From Hyphomonas sp. (GTDB taxonomy: Bacteria > Pseudomonadota > Alphaproteobacteria > Caulobacterales > Hyphomonadaceae), in assembly GCF_013823385.1 (NCBI RefSeq), contig NZ_PNMA01000001.1:224135-288134 (forward strand): a stretch of 64,000 nucleotides of DNA, in the 5' to 3' direction. This document shows, in pieces, positions 29,018 through 38,428 of this stretch. Under the pieces are notes generated by a model. That model made no database searches and was not told the DNA's origin. It worked only from the letters and a program-made list of their open reading frames with translations. Within the stretch, counting starts at the first letter, position 1, and each line of letters opens with the position of its first letter. A program made the translations under genes and the position numbers.

Positions 29018-30061
29018 GTGACCCGGAGATCAGATTTCCGTGAACTGCCGGCCCGGCTGCTCGCCTGGTTTGACCGGCATGCCCGCATGCTGCCCTGGCG
29101 GGCGCCGATGGGCATGGCGCGCGATCCCTACCGGGTGTGGCTGGCCGAGATCATGCTGCAGCAGACAACCGTGCCCCATGCCGCGCCGTATTTCGAGGCC
29201 TTCACCCGGCGCTGGCCGCGTGTGGAAGACCTGGCGGCGGCGCCCGAGGATGAGGTGATGCGTGCCTGGGCGGGGCTTGGCTATTATGCGCGGGCGCGCA
29301 ACCTGCTGAAATGCGCGCGCGAAGTGGCCGCGCGAGGCGGCTTTCCGGAAACCTCTGAGGGGTTGCGCGAGCTGCCGGGGATCGGTCCTTATACCGCTGG
29401 CGCCATCGCCGCGATTGCCTTTGGCGAGCGCTCTGCGGCCGTGGACGGCAATGTGGACCGGGTGTTTGCCCGGCTGATGGCCCTCAAAGGAGAGTGGGCC
29501 GAAGAGAAGAAAAAGATCGCAGCCGAGGTAGCGCGGCTGGTTCCCAAGGAGCGGCCGGGAGACTTTGCCGAGGCGCTGATGGATCTTGGCGCGACAGTCT
29601 GCACGCCCACCGCGCCCAACTGCATGATCTGCCCCCTGACGGATATGTGTGCGGGGCGGGCCGAAGGGGCGCCGGAGCGGTATCCGGTGAAGCCTGCCAA
29701 GGTGGCCAAGCCCGTGCGCTATGGCCATGCCTGGGTATATCGCCGGCGCGGCAAGGTGTGGCTGGTGCGCCGCCCGCCGGAGGGGCTGCTGGGGGGGATG
29801 CTGGCCTTGCCGTCTGCCAGCTGGCAGGAGGGGGCGCCGCCCGCAGCAGACCCGCCTTCGCCCGCCGATTGGGAAGCATTGGGCGAAGTGCGCCATGTGT
29901 TCACGCATTTCACGCTGCGCCTCAGCGTGTGGCAGGCAGAAACCGCGCGCAATCCGGCAGGCGAGGGGATGTGGGCCGATCCGGAGGAAGAGACGGGGCT
30001 GCCGACCGTGTTTGCCAAGGCGCTGGCGCTGGCAACGGGCGGAAAGGTCAGGCGCCGGTGA
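29018..30061 (+). CDS. mutY: A/G-specific adenine DNA glycosylase
   Basis: Removes adenine mispaired with 8-oxoguanine; 347 residues. Glu44 in WLAEIMLQQTTV is the catalytic acid, the helix-hairpin-helix is LRELPGIGPYTAGAI, and Asp in AVDGNVDRV is the second catalytic residue. The [4Fe-4S] loop is Cys-x6-Cys-x2-Cys-x5-Cys, reading CTPTAPNCMICPLTDMC. A NUDIX-like C-terminal domain recognises oxoG (AWVYRRRGKVWLVRRP, HVFTHFTLRL). Start is GTG; no ATG fits the family start. It overlaps the convergent DUF1294 gene by 14 bases. Confidence 0.95.
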   Translation: MTRRSDFRELPARLLAWFDRHARMLPWRAPMGMARDPYRVWLAEIMLQQTTVPHAAPYFEAFTRRWPRVEDLAAAPEDEVMRAWAGLGYYARARNLLKCAREVAARGGFPETSEGLRELPGIGPYTAGAIAAIAFGERSAAVDGNVDRVFARLMALKGEWAEEKKKIAAEVARLVPKERPGDFAEALMDLGATVCTPTAPNCMICPLTDMCAGRAEGAPERYPVKPAKVAKPVRYGHAWVYRRRGKVWLVRRPPEGLLGGMLALPSASWQEGAPPAADPPSPADWEALGEVRHVFTHFTLRLSVWQAETARNPAGEGMWADPEEETGLPTVFAKALALATGGKVRRR

Positions 30062-30683
30062 AGGCGGCGATCTGGACGAAGGCGGCCATGTTGATGGCTA
30101 CGCTCATCCAGAACAGTGTACGGAAGGCCAGCTTCTTCGTCTTGTGACGGAAGATCTCCTGGGCGAGGATGGCGCCGGGCCATCCGCCCGCCAGGCCGAT
30201 CATCAGCAGGATGGTTTCGGAGACCCGCCACTGATTGTTTTCGGCTGCCCGTTTATCCAAGGCGTAGCCGATGAAGGTGACCGCGCTGGCAATGCCGTAA
30301 ACGGCAAACCAGAGCGGGGATATCTGCGTAGTGAGGGCGACAGCCGTGGCAATAAAAAGGAATGCCGGAATGACCATCAGGCGCGGGCCGCGACCAGCTA
30401 TCTTTTTCCAGAGGGGAACCTTCGGCGGAGCGGGGCGCACCGGGCGAATGTCGCTCGCCCGCACGCGGCCCTTCTCGTCCGTTGTTGCCGTATAGGTATA
30501 GAGGTGGCCCTCTTCGATGTGACGATCATCCTTCGCAAAAGCGTGAACGTGCGCGAAGGCGTCAGGACCACCCGCTACAGGGATGAGGAATCCGAATCCG
30601 CGGTCTCCGTTCCAGCGAATAAGCCGGCCCTCCAGGCGGATGGGCTGGCTGTCTCTGGAAGGAGGCTCCGCACCCTTGGTCAC
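30048..30683 (-). CDS. Cold-shock domain / DUF1294 membrane fusion protein
   Basis: Protein of 211 residues joining two parts. The N-terminal cold-shock-like OB domain (about 14-75) has [16 protein letters not shown] and DAFAHVHAF, the RNP1/RNP2 nucleic-acid-binding pattern. The C-terminal part is DUF1294: four membrane helices with [18 protein letters not shown] and [22 protein letters not shown]. Start is GTG, overlapping the prfB stop as GTGA, which indicates translational coupling to release factor 2. Function unknown; a cytoplasmic RNA-binding domain anchored to the membrane is the likely topology. Confidence 0.88.
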   Translation of the reverse strand: MTKGAEPPSRDSQPIRLEGRLIRWNGDRGFGFLIPVAGGPDAFAHVHAFAKDDRHIEEGHLYTYTATTDEKGRVRASDIRPVRPAPPKVPLWKKIAGRGPRLMVIPAFLFIATAVALTTQISPLWFAVYGIASAVTFIGYALDKRAAENNQWRVSETILLMIGLAGGWPGAILAQEIFRHKTKKLAFRTLFWMSVAINMAAFVQIAAFTGA

Positions 30684-31787
30684 GCATCCTGATCCTTGTT
30701 GACCGATGCGGCGAGCGCGGCAGACAGGAACCGGTCGATATCGCCATCGAGCACGCCGGAGGTGTCGGAAGTTTCGACTTCCGTGCGCAAATCCTTGACC
30801 ATCTGGTAGGGCTGGAGAACGTAAGAGCGGATCTGGTGGCCGAAGCCGATGGCGCTCTTGTCTGCATACTGAGCGTCGGCCACAGCCTTGCGTTTCTGTA
30901 GTTCCAGCTCATACAGCTTGGAGCGCAGCATCCGCCAGGCTTCATCGCGGTTCTGGTGCTGGGAGCGGCCGCTCTGGCACTGGACCACGGTGTTGGTGGG
31001 GATGTGCGTCAGGCGGACGGCCGAGTCTGTCCGGTTGACGTGCTGGCCACCGGCGCCGGACGCGCGGTATGTATCTGTACGAACGTCTGACGGGTTGATC
31101 TCGACATCGATCTTGTCATCGATGACGGGCGATACCGCGACCGAGGAGAAGGAGGTGTGCCGGCGGGCAGAAGAGTCGAACGGGGAGATTCGCACCAGAC
31201 GGTGGACGCCCTGTTCGGATTTCAGCCAGCCATAGGCATTCTCGCCCTTGATCTGCAGGGTGGCGGACTTGATGCCCGCCTCTTCCCCTTCGCGCTCGTC
31301 CAGAAGTTCGACCGTGTAGCCGCGCTTTTCGGCCCAGCGGACATACATGCGGCGCAGGATGGAGGCCCAGTCCTGGCTTTCGGTGCCGCCTTCGCCGGCA
31401 TTGATCTGCAGGTAGCAGTCATTGCCGTCTGCCTCTCCCGAGAGGAGGGCGGCGAGTTCGGCTTCGGCCGCGCGCGCGGCGGAGCGGCGCAGGGTGGATT
31501 CCAGATCGGCCAGCATCCCGGTATCGCCCTCGGCGAGTTCCATCAGCTCGGGCGCGTCGGCGATGTCTTTTTCCAGCGTCTGCACCAGGGCGATGCCGTC
31601 AGCGAGCTTCTGGCGCTCGCGCATCATGGCCTGGGCTTCCTGCGGATCGTCCCAGAAATCCGGGCGCTCGGAAAGGGCGGTCAGCTCATCAAGGCGTTTG
31701 GTGGCTGTATCCCAGTCAAAGACGCCTCCGTAGCAAGGTGGCGGACTGGCGGATCTGATCGATCAGCGAACGAATTTCTGCGGACAT
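30680..31787 (-). CDS. prfB: Peptide chain release factor 2, with programmed +1 frameshift
   Basis: Terminates translation at UGA and UAA. The gene starts at ATG 31787 ([11 protein letters not shown]). After 23 codons the zero frame meets TGA (31718-31716) in the sequence CTT-TGA-C; a +1 shift continues as [12 protein letters not shown] for 345 more codons, 368 in all. GGAGG three bases before CTT supplies the internal anti-SD pairing, as in E. coli. The domain after the shift has the SPF tripeptide ([13 protein letters not shown]) and the GGQ motif ([17 protein letters not shown]). A simple reading would call it broken, but this is the known autoregulation. It couples (GTGA) to the downstream DUF1294 gene. 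Confidence 0.96.
31715..31730 (-). promoter_or_regulatory. prfB programmed frameshift site
   Basis: On the minus strand CGGAGG-CGT-CTT-TGA-C: an internal ribosome-binding sequence, three bases, a slippery Leu codon, an in-frame UGA and a C that weakens termination. Low RF2 levels let ribosomes shift +1. The arrangement matches the classical autoregulatory site. Confidence 0.93.
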
Positions 31788-31880
31788 GATGAACCTCGTG
31801 TAATCTTGGATAGAAAGAAGCAAGCGTTTGCAGCCCCTATAACCGGGCTGCCGCATGGGGTCAAAGTTGCTACTGTTACG

Positions 31881-34481
31881 TTAGAAAACGTCGCCCAGAT
31901 CAGCGTCTGCCGTGTCGTCTTCGTGGGGAGAGACCGGATCGCGCGACGGGCCGCAGGAACCGGAGATCGACAGGCAGTCATCGGCGCCGTTGAAGGCCGT
32001 CAGGCCCGGCTCGGTGCCGGGGCGGAAGGCTTCATCGATGACCACTGCCGTGCCGGGCGTTGCCAGGGCGCCGGTGCGCGCATCGATCTTCACGAGACGG
32101 ACGCCGGGCGGGATACGGAACGGCGTGGGCGGTTCCTTCTCCAGCGCTTTCTCCATGAAATCGGTGAAGATCGGCACGGCCACCGAACCGCCGGCCTCGC
32201 CTTCGCCGAGCGAGCGGTTGTCGTCGAAGCCGATACGGATGCCGACCACGAGATCGGGCGAGAAGCCGACGAAGATGGCGTCGCGGTAGTCGTCCGTCGT
32301 ACCCGTCTTGCCGGCGAGCGGCTTGCCGACGCGCAGCGCCCGGCGGGCAGTGCCGCGCTCCACCACGCCTTCGAGCATATGGGTGACCTGATAGGCGACG
32401 ATGGGATCGAGCACCTGCTGGCGCGTGTCGGGCAGGGCCGGCGGCTCGCCGCCATTCCAGTCGTCGACATTGCAGCCTTCGCAGGCGCGTGTGTCATGCT
32501 TGTAGAGGGTGCGGCCATAGCGGTCCTGCACGCGGTCCAGCAGCGTCGGCGTGACGAGGCGGCCGCCATTGACGAAGGCGGCGTAGCCCCGTGTGAGGTC
32601 GAGCATTGTCGTGTCGCCGGCGCCGAGCGACATGGCGGCATAGGGCGGCAGTTTCTGGTAGACGCCGAGACGTTCGGAAAGGTCTGACACCGCCGGCATG
32701 CCGATATCCTGCGCGACGCGGGCGGTGACCATGTTGAGCGATTTTTCCAGCGCCACACGCATGGTGACCATGCCGGAAGACTGGCCGGCGGTGTAGTTTT
32801 TCGGGGTCCAGTATTTCTGGGTCGACACGTCGTACGAGACGAAGGGCGCGTCCAGCATGCGGCTGGCGGGGGTGTAGCCCTTTTCCAGCGCGGCGGCATA
32901 GACGAAGGGCTTGAAGCTGGAGCCCGGCTGGCGCTTTGCCTGGGTGACGCGGTTGAAGCTGGACTTGAAGAAGGAATAGCCCCCCTGCATCGCCAGAATG
33001 CGGCCCGTATGCGGGTCGAGCGCGATCAGCGAGCCATCCACTTCGGGCACCTGGCGGAGCGTGGCATTGCCGACGGGCACCATGACAGGCTGAAGCGGCG
33101 CGGCTTCTTCGGCGGCTTCGCCGCCTTCGCCTTCAGTGGTTTCGGCTGCTGCGGTGGTTGCGCCGTCCTTGGAGGGCTCCCGCCTGAATTCGGCGAGGAT
33201 GACATAGCCCGCCTGAAGGCCGGGCTTGCCTTCGGCCGGCTTGTAGGTGGCGGCCCATTTCACTTCTTCGGCGGGCATCTTGATGCTGGCGCCATCGGTC
33301 AGCAGCAGCTCGGCGCCATTGGCCGAAACCGAGGTGACCAGCGCGGCTTCCCAGGTGCCGTAACCGCCGGGCAGTTCAACTTCCTTGAGGGCGGCGGCAG
33401 CGTTCTCGTCCACCGGCAGCGTGGCCAGGGGGCCGCGCCAGCCATGGCGGCGGTCATAGGCGACGAGGCCGTTCTGAAGGGCCTGCTGGGCGGCAAGCTG
33501 CAGGCGGGTATCGATGGTGGAGCGGATCGAGAGGCCGCCCTGTTCCAGCGTGTCCTCACCATAGGTCTTGATCAGTTCACGGCGCAGTTCCTGCACGAAA
33601 TAGGTGGCGGCGGCATATTCCGGCCCGCGCAGGCGGCGCGTGGTGGTCAGCGGGCGTTCGCGCGCTTCGGCGGCTTCTTCCCGCGTGATGTAGCCATCCT
33701 CGACCATGCGGCCGAGCACATAGTTGCGGCGCTCCAGCAGGCGGTCCGGGTTGGTGTAGGGGTTTACCGCAGACGGCGCCTTGGCCAGCGAGGCCAGGAT
33801 GGCGGCTTCCGACAGGTCGAGCTCCGGCAGGGACTTGTTGAAATAGTTCAGCGCGGCAGAGGCGACGCCATAGGACTGGCCGCCCAGATAGATTTCGTTG
33901 AGGTAGAGTTCGAGGATCTGCTCCTTCGTGAACTCCTTCTCCATGCGCTGAGCAACGATGGCTTCCTTGGCCTTGCGCTCAATGTTCTGGTCGCGCGTCA
34001 GCAGCATGTTCTTGGCAACCTGCTGGGTGATGGTCGAGCCACCCTGCATGCCGCCGGAACCGGTGATCTTGTTCTTGGCCGTGTTGATGCCGCCGCGGGC
34101 GATGCCGGCATAGTCGAGGCCGTCATGGGTGAAGAAGTTCTTGTCTTCGGCCGCCACGAAAGCCTGGATCACATGTTCGGGCATCGATTCGTAGGGCACG
34201 AACACGCGGTGCTGGCTGGCAAATTCAGCGATCAGAGCGCCATCGCCGCCGTGAACCCGCGAGGTGATCGGCGGTTCATACTGCTTCAGCTTGGCAATCG
34301 AGGGTACATCCCGGCCGAGCGCCGCGAAATAGACCCAGACCACAATGATGCCGATGACCCCGAGCACCAGGCCAAGCACGGCCAGGCGGCGCAGCCATTT
34401 CCACAGGCCGGCATACTTGCCGGGTTCCCGGTAGGGATCAGGCTTCCGCGAGGGTTGGAAGGTCGGGGGGGCATCTGTCAT
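31881..34481 (-). CDS. mrcA: Penicillin-binding protein 1A, bifunctional
   Basis: Class A PBP that polymerises and cross-links peptidoglycan; 866 residues. A short cytoplasmic part and one membrane anchor (about 33-54) precede the transglycosylase domain with EDKNFFTHDGLD (Glu112), GGSTITQQVAKN and the NEIYLGG motif. An OB-like insert with an Ala/Glu-rich loop (TTAAAETTEGEGGEAAEE) lies before the transpeptidase. There SxxK is in QPGSSFKPF near residue 520, SxN in KSLNMV, and KTG in AGKTGTTDD near 725. I chose ATG over a TTG two codons upstream. Extended acidic tail. Confidence 0.96.
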   Translation of the reverse strand: MTDAPPTFQPSRKPDPYREPGKYAGLWKWLRRLAVLGLVLGVIGIIVVWVYFAALGRDVPSIAKLKQYEPPITSRVHGGDGALIAEFASQHRVFVPYESMPEHVIQAFVAAEDKNFFTHDGLDYAGIARGGINTAKNKITGSGGMQGGSTITQQVAKNMLLTRDQNIERKAKEAIVAQRMEKEFTKEQILELYLNEIYLGGQSYGVASAALNYFNKSLPELDLSEAAILASLAKAPSAVNPYTNPDRLLERRNYVLGRMVEDGYITREEAAEARERPLTTTRRLRGPEYAAATYFVQELRRELIKTYGEDTLEQGGLSIRSTIDTRLQLAAQQALQNGLVAYDRRHGWRGPLATLPVDENAAAALKEVELPGGYGTWEAALVTSVSANGAELLLTDGASIKMPAEEVKWAATYKPAEGKPGLQAGYVILAEFRREPSKDGATTAAAETTEGEGGEAAEEAAPLQPVMVPVGNATLRQVPEVDGSLIALDPHTGRILAMQGGYSFFKSSFNRVTQAKRQPGSSFKPFVYAAALEKGYTPASRMLDAPFVSYDVSTQKYWTPKNYTAGQSSGMVTMRVALEKSLNMVTARVAQDIGMPAVSDLSERLGVYQKLPPYAAMSLGAGDTTMLDLTRGYAAFVNGGRLVTPTLLDRVQDRYGRTLYKHDTRACEGCNVDDWNGGEPPALPDTRQQVLDPIVAYQVTHMLEGVVERGTARRALRVGKPLAGKTGTTDDYRDAIFVGFSPDLVVGIRIGFDDNRSLGEGEAGGSVAVPIFTDFMEKALEKEPPTPFRIPPGVRLVKIDARTGALATPGTAVVIDEAFRPGTEPGLTAFNGADDCLSISGSCGPSRDPVSPHEDDTADADLGDVF

Positions 34482-34599
34482 CTGCAAACCTTGCGGCGAA
34501 TCGTGGACCTGCGGCCACAGTCTACTCTACGTGCGAGCGAGGTCGCACGCATTTCCGGCTATACTAAGGCGCGCCGGTGGCGGGCAAAAGGGGCCGCTG

Positions 34600-36522
34600 T
34601 CAGATGTCGCGGCGGTTGATCTCGCCGTCATCGATCCGGATTTCCGGCAACGGCTTCTTCTGCGGGGCCGGCGTGGTGAGGCCCTCGGCCAGCTTTTGGG
34701 CGATGGCGTTGCGCTCCATCTGGGGCGGATGATTGTCGAGCGCGGTCTGCCAGGCCGTGCGCGCCTCGTCCTCTTTGCCCTGATGCCAGTAGATGTCGCC
34801 CAGATGGTCCTCGATTTCCCAGTGCCGGTGGGGCAGCAAATCTTGCCGCGAGCCTTCGATCAGGCGCTGCGCCCGGTCGAGATCGCCATACTGGTAAAGC
34901 GCCCAGCCGAAGGAATCGGCGATATAGGGATCGCTCTCGGCCAGCAGCATGGCGCGGGCCAGGACCTTATAGCCCTCATCGACACGATCAGTCCGCGTGA
35001 CGAGGAAATAGCCGAGGGAATTCAACGTGTAAGGATCATTCGGACGCGCCAGCCGCTCGCTGCGCAGGATCACGAGCGCGTCATTTACCCGGCCTTCGCG
35101 GCCGAGCAGGTCTGCCAGCGTCATCCGGCGCTCATGCGTATCGTCCAGCCGGCGGGCCTCTTCGGCATGGCTCACGGCCTGCCGGATTTCCCCGAAATGA
35201 TTGTAGAGGGAGCTCGCCAGCGCATTGGCGGCGGCCTGTTCGGCCGGATTGCCGGCCAGCTGCATCAGCTCCGGCAGCAGCTTCATGGCTTTCTCGCGGT
35301 CGTTCAGCAGGGCGCTGAGCTGCAGCGCGCCATAAAGGGTCTGCAGCTTCTGATCGTCGCTGGAAAGGCTCAGCGCCCTGGAAATGGCGGCGCGGGCTTC
35401 TGCTTCATGGTCCGACATGATCAGCGCCTGAGCGGCAGATATCTGCAGGGCAGGCGTGGTTTCCGGCGCGGCCAGGGCGACATGCGCGGCGCCTTCATAC
35501 AGGGCCTGCTCGTAGAGGGCATCGACCACGCCGCTGCGCACCGCTTCATTGGAGGGATCAATCACCAGGGTGACAAGATCGAAGCTGGCCCGTTCCGTGT
35601 CGAGCCCGCCCAGATCGCGGCCGGAGAGCGCGGCGGTGATATAGCGCTGCTGCTGCAGCGCGGTGGCGACATCCGACAGGGATTGCGAAAAGCCGGTGAT
35701 GAAGGTGAGGGGCTTGTTGTCGAGGTTCTTGCCGGTTTCGAGGCTTTCGATGGCGGCGGCGTAGCTGGTGGCCCGTTCAGGCTCGGCGGCGGCAAGCTGT
35801 TCGTAGACGGCCTTGGCCTCGTCGATACGGCCCAGCCGCTGCAACAGCAGCGCATGGCGCACGACCACCGTGCTGACATGCTGGAACACGAGGCTGCGCG
35901 GGTCGAACTCGTGTTCGGGGGCCTCAATCCGGGAAGGCGTCAGCGCTTCATAGACGGCGAGGGCTTCGTCCGTGCGGCCGGCGGCTTCCAGCAGGGCGGC
36001 CAGCGACAGGTCTGCCGTGATGCCGGGCATGCTGCCGGCCACATCGCGGTGGCGCTCGATGGCGGCGTCGCCCCTGCCTTCCAGAGCCATTAGCCAGGCA
36101 TCGAGCCAGAGATAAAAGCCCGGCAGATCCGCCTCGATTTCCGGGTCACCTGTAAGGCCGAGATAGCTGCGGGCGCCGGCAAAGTCGCCATCTGCGGCGC
36201 GGTCCAGCGCGAGATAGGCATTGGCGAAATTATCAGCGTCCCGCTCATCCTGGGGCAGGGCCGCCAGCAAGATCAGCAGGCCAGCGGTGTCGCCCGCGCC
36301 GATGGCGTCTTCGGCGCTCGCATAGGTTGCGGGTGTGCCGGTTGCGTCTCTCACGGCGGTCGCCTGCGCAGCGGCGGAAAGCCGGGTGGGCGCGCTGGGG
36401 GTAACGGCTGCGGCCCCATCCTGCTGCGGCGGCGCCAGATGCGGGATGTTGGCGCAGGCGGCCGGGGACAAGGCCAGCAGAACGGCAAGAATACCAGCCG
36501 GGACGCGGGAGGTGTCGAGCAT
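34600..36522 (-). CDS. TPR-repeat lipoprotein
   Basis: Predicted outer- or inner-membrane lipoprotein of 640 residues. The signal is PAGILAVLLALSPAAC with lipobox Cys. The rest is helical repeat: TPR-like units are clearest in the second half (EIRQAVSHAEEARRLDD, RVNDALVILRSERLARPNDP, YIADSFGWALYQYGDLDRA, the last being a canonical TPR). It resembles large alphaproteobacterial TPR proteins with unknown scaffold roles. It is 135 bases downstream of the ETF-QO gene, separated by a hairpin, and upstream of the PBP1A gene on the same strand. Confidence 0.85.
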   Translation of the reverse strand: MLDTSRVPAGILAVLLALSPAACANIPHLAPPQQDGAAAVTPSAPTRLSAAAQATAVRDATGTPATYASAEDAIGAGDTAGLLILLAALPQDERDADNFANAYLALDRAADGDFAGARSYLGLTGDPEIEADLPGFYLWLDAWLMALEGRGDAAIERHRDVAGSMPGITADLSLAALLEAAGRTDEALAVYEALTPSRIEAPEHEFDPRSLVFQHVSTVVVRHALLLQRLGRIDEAKAVYEQLAAAEPERATSYAAAIESLETGKNLDNKPLTFITGFSQSLSDVATALQQQRYITAALSGRDLGGLDTERASFDLVTLVIDPSNEAVRSGVVDALYEQALYEGAAHVALAAPETTPALQISAAQALIMSDHEAEARAAISRALSLSSDDQKLQTLYGALQLSALLNDREKAMKLLPELMQLAGNPAEQAAANALASSLYNHFGEIRQAVSHAEEARRLDDTHERRMTLADLLGREGRVNDALVILRSERLARPNDPYTLNSLGYFLVTRTDRVDEGYKVLARAMLLAESDPYIADSFGWALYQYGDLDRAQRLIEGSRQDLLPHRHWEIEDHLGDIYWHQGKEDEARTAWQTALDNHPPQMERNAIAQKLAEGLTTPAPQKKPLPEIRIDDGEINRRDI

Positions 36523-36614
36523 GGGGATTCGCTCACTCCTGAATGGGAACGCTCAGTCAAGCAGTCCCTTGGGGCAAGAGCAAGGCGGGCGCAACTCTAA
36601 TGACGGTAAGGTGA

Positions 36615-36643
36615 CTGCGCCGCCCTGAATGAGGGCGGCGCAG
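36615..36643. terminator. Hairpin after the ETF-QO gene
   Basis: CTGCGCCGCCCT and AGGGCGGCGCAG form a perfect 12-bp stem with a 5-base loop 15 bases after the ETF-QO stop. No T-tract follows on the minus strand, so it may be an RNA-stabilising or rho-assisted element upstream of the TPR gene. Confidence 0.65.
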
Positions 36644-36657
36644 CGGAATTTCTCAGA

Positions 36658-38340
36658 TCAGGTGTTGGAATAGGCGGGACCGCCGCCGCCTTCCGGAACC
36701 GTCCAGTTGATGTTCTGGTTGGGATCCTTGATGTCGCAGGTCTTGCAGTGGATGCAGTTCTGCGAGTTGATCTGGAAGCGCATCGCGCCGCCATCTTCCT
36801 TCACCCATTCGTAAACCCCGGCCGGGCAGTAGCGCGCCGAGGGGCCCGCATACACGTCGTATTCGGACGATTTCTGCAGGGCGAGGTCCGCCACCTTCAG
36901 GTGAACCGGTTGGTCTTCCTCGTGATAGGTGTTGGTGAAGGACACGTTGGTCAGCTTGTCGAAGCTCAGCACGCCGTCCGGGCGGGGATAGTCGATCGGC
37001 TTGAAGTCCTTGGCCGGTTTCAGCGCCGCCGCATCGGTCTTGCCATGGCTGAGCGTGCCGAAGAAGGAGAAGCCGCCGAGCAGGCTGGTGACCCACATGT
37101 CCATGCCGCCAATCGGAATGCCGAGCGCGGTGCCGAGTTTCGACCAGAGCGGTTTCATGTTCCGGACGGTTTTCAGCTCCTTATAGACCGAGGAGCCCTG
37201 ATAGGCTTCTTCATAGCCCTCTAGCGTATCGCCCGCACGGCCCGCACGGATGGCCTCGATGGCCGCTTCTGCGCCCATCATGCCGGTGAGGATGGCGTTG
37301 TGGCTGCCCTTGATGCGGGGCACGTTGACGAAGCCTGCGCCGCACCCGATCAGCGCGCCGCCCGGGAAGGCGAGCTTGGGCACGGACTGGAAACCGCCCT
37401 CAGTGATTGCGCGGGCGCCATAGGCCACCCGCTTGCCGCCCTTCAGGAAGGGGGCGACCGAGTCATGGTGCTTGAAGCGCTGGAACTCGTCATAGGGCGA
37501 GATGTAGGGGTTGGCGTAGTTCAGGTGGACCACGAAGCCGACGGTGATGAAGGGCTCGCCATTGTCGCGGAAGTGGTAGAGGAAGCTGCCACCGCCGGTC
37601 TTGTTGTCGAGCGGCCAGCCCATCGTATGCTGGACATAGCCTTCCTTGAAATTCTCTTCCGGAACCGACCAGACCTCTTTGAGGCCGATGCCGTATTTCT
37701 GCGGGTCGCGGCCTTCATCGAGGTTGAACTTCTTGATCAGCTGTTTGGTCAGCGAGCCACGCGCGCCTTCGGCGAAGAGCACGTATTTGCCGAGCAGTTC
37801 CATGCCGGGCTGGTAGTCGTCCTTGGGCTGGCCATCGGCGCCGATACCCATGACACCGGCGACGATGCCTTTGACCGCGCCCTTGTCGTCATAGACCAGT
37901 TCCGAGGCGGCAAAGCCGGGGAACACTTCCACGCCGAGCTTTTCCGCTTCCGCGCCGAGCCAGCGGGTGACGTTGGCCAGCGAGCCGGTAAAGTTGCCAT
38001 GGTTCTTCATGAAGGGCGGCATCGGCAGCCAGGAGATATCAGCCGCGCCGCTGGGGCCGAGGAAGATGAACTTGTCATCCGTCACTTCGGTTTTCAGCGG
38101 CCGGTCATCGCGCGTCCGCCAGTCGGGAATCAGCTGATCGAGGCCGACGGGGTCCATAACCACACCGGACAGGATATGCGCGCCGATTTCGCCGCCTTTT
38201 TCGATGACAACGACCGAAAGGTCTTCACCGGCTTCATTTGCGAGCTGTTTGAACCGGATCGCAGCGGACAGGCCTGCGGGGCCGCCACCAACGATAACCA
38301 GGTCGAACTCCATCGACTCGCGCTCAGGGGTCTCCGCCAT
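36658..38340 (-). CDS. Electron-transfer flavoprotein:ubiquinone oxidoreductase
   Basis: Passes electrons from ETF (fatty-acid and amino-acid oxidation) into ubiquinone at the membrane; 560 residues. FAD motif VIVGGGPAGLSAAIR at 16-30, then GAHILSGVVMDP and the family's membrane-surface segments (PPFMKNHGN, GGFQSVPKLAFPGG). The C-terminal [4Fe-4S] site has ARYCPAGVYEW and NCIHCKTCDIKDPNQNI. I chose the ATG with AAGGAG upstream; the open frame reaches 43 codons further without similarity. Divergent from the uracil-DNA glycosylase gene. Confidence 0.96.
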   Translation of the reverse strand: MAETPERESMEFDLVIVGGGPAGLSAAIRFKQLANEAGEDLSVVVIEKGGEIGAHILSGVVMDPVGLDQLIPDWRTRDDRPLKTEVTDDKFIFLGPSGAADISWLPMPPFMKNHGNFTGSLANVTRWLGAEAEKLGVEVFPGFAASELVYDDKGAVKGIVAGVMGIGADGQPKDDYQPGMELLGKYVLFAEGARGSLTKQLIKKFNLDEGRDPQKYGIGLKEVWSVPEENFKEGYVQHTMGWPLDNKTGGGSFLYHFRDNGEPFITVGFVVHLNYANPYISPYDEFQRFKHHDSVAPFLKGGKRVAYGARAITEGGFQSVPKLAFPGGALIGCGAGFVNVPRIKGSHNAILTGMMGAEAAIEAIRAGRAGDTLEGYEEAYQGSSVYKELKTVRNMKPLWSKLGTALGIPIGGMDMWVTSLLGGFSFFGTLSHGKTDAAALKPAKDFKPIDYPRPDGVLSFDKLTNVSFTNTYHEEDQPVHLKVADLALQKSSEYDVYAGPSARYCPAGVYEWVKEDGGAMRFQINSQNCIHCKTCDIKDPNQNINWTVPEGGGGPAYSNT

Positions 38341-38428
38341 AAGCTGCTCCTTGTTTGCGCTTTGCGCTTTATGTCTGTATCCCGGGTAGCACTTACAGCC
38401 TGTTTCCCGAAGGTCCAGCCTGTCCGCA

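Noticed and set aside
31716..31718. prfB as a pseudogene because of an early in-frame TGA
   Set aside because: The TGA sits in a complete programmed-frameshift signal and the downstream frame is fully conserved.
33009..34619. Plus-strand open frame of 536 codons opposite the PBP1A gene
   Set aside because: No family motifs, His/Gly/Arg-rich composition; antisense shadow of a well-supported PBP1A.
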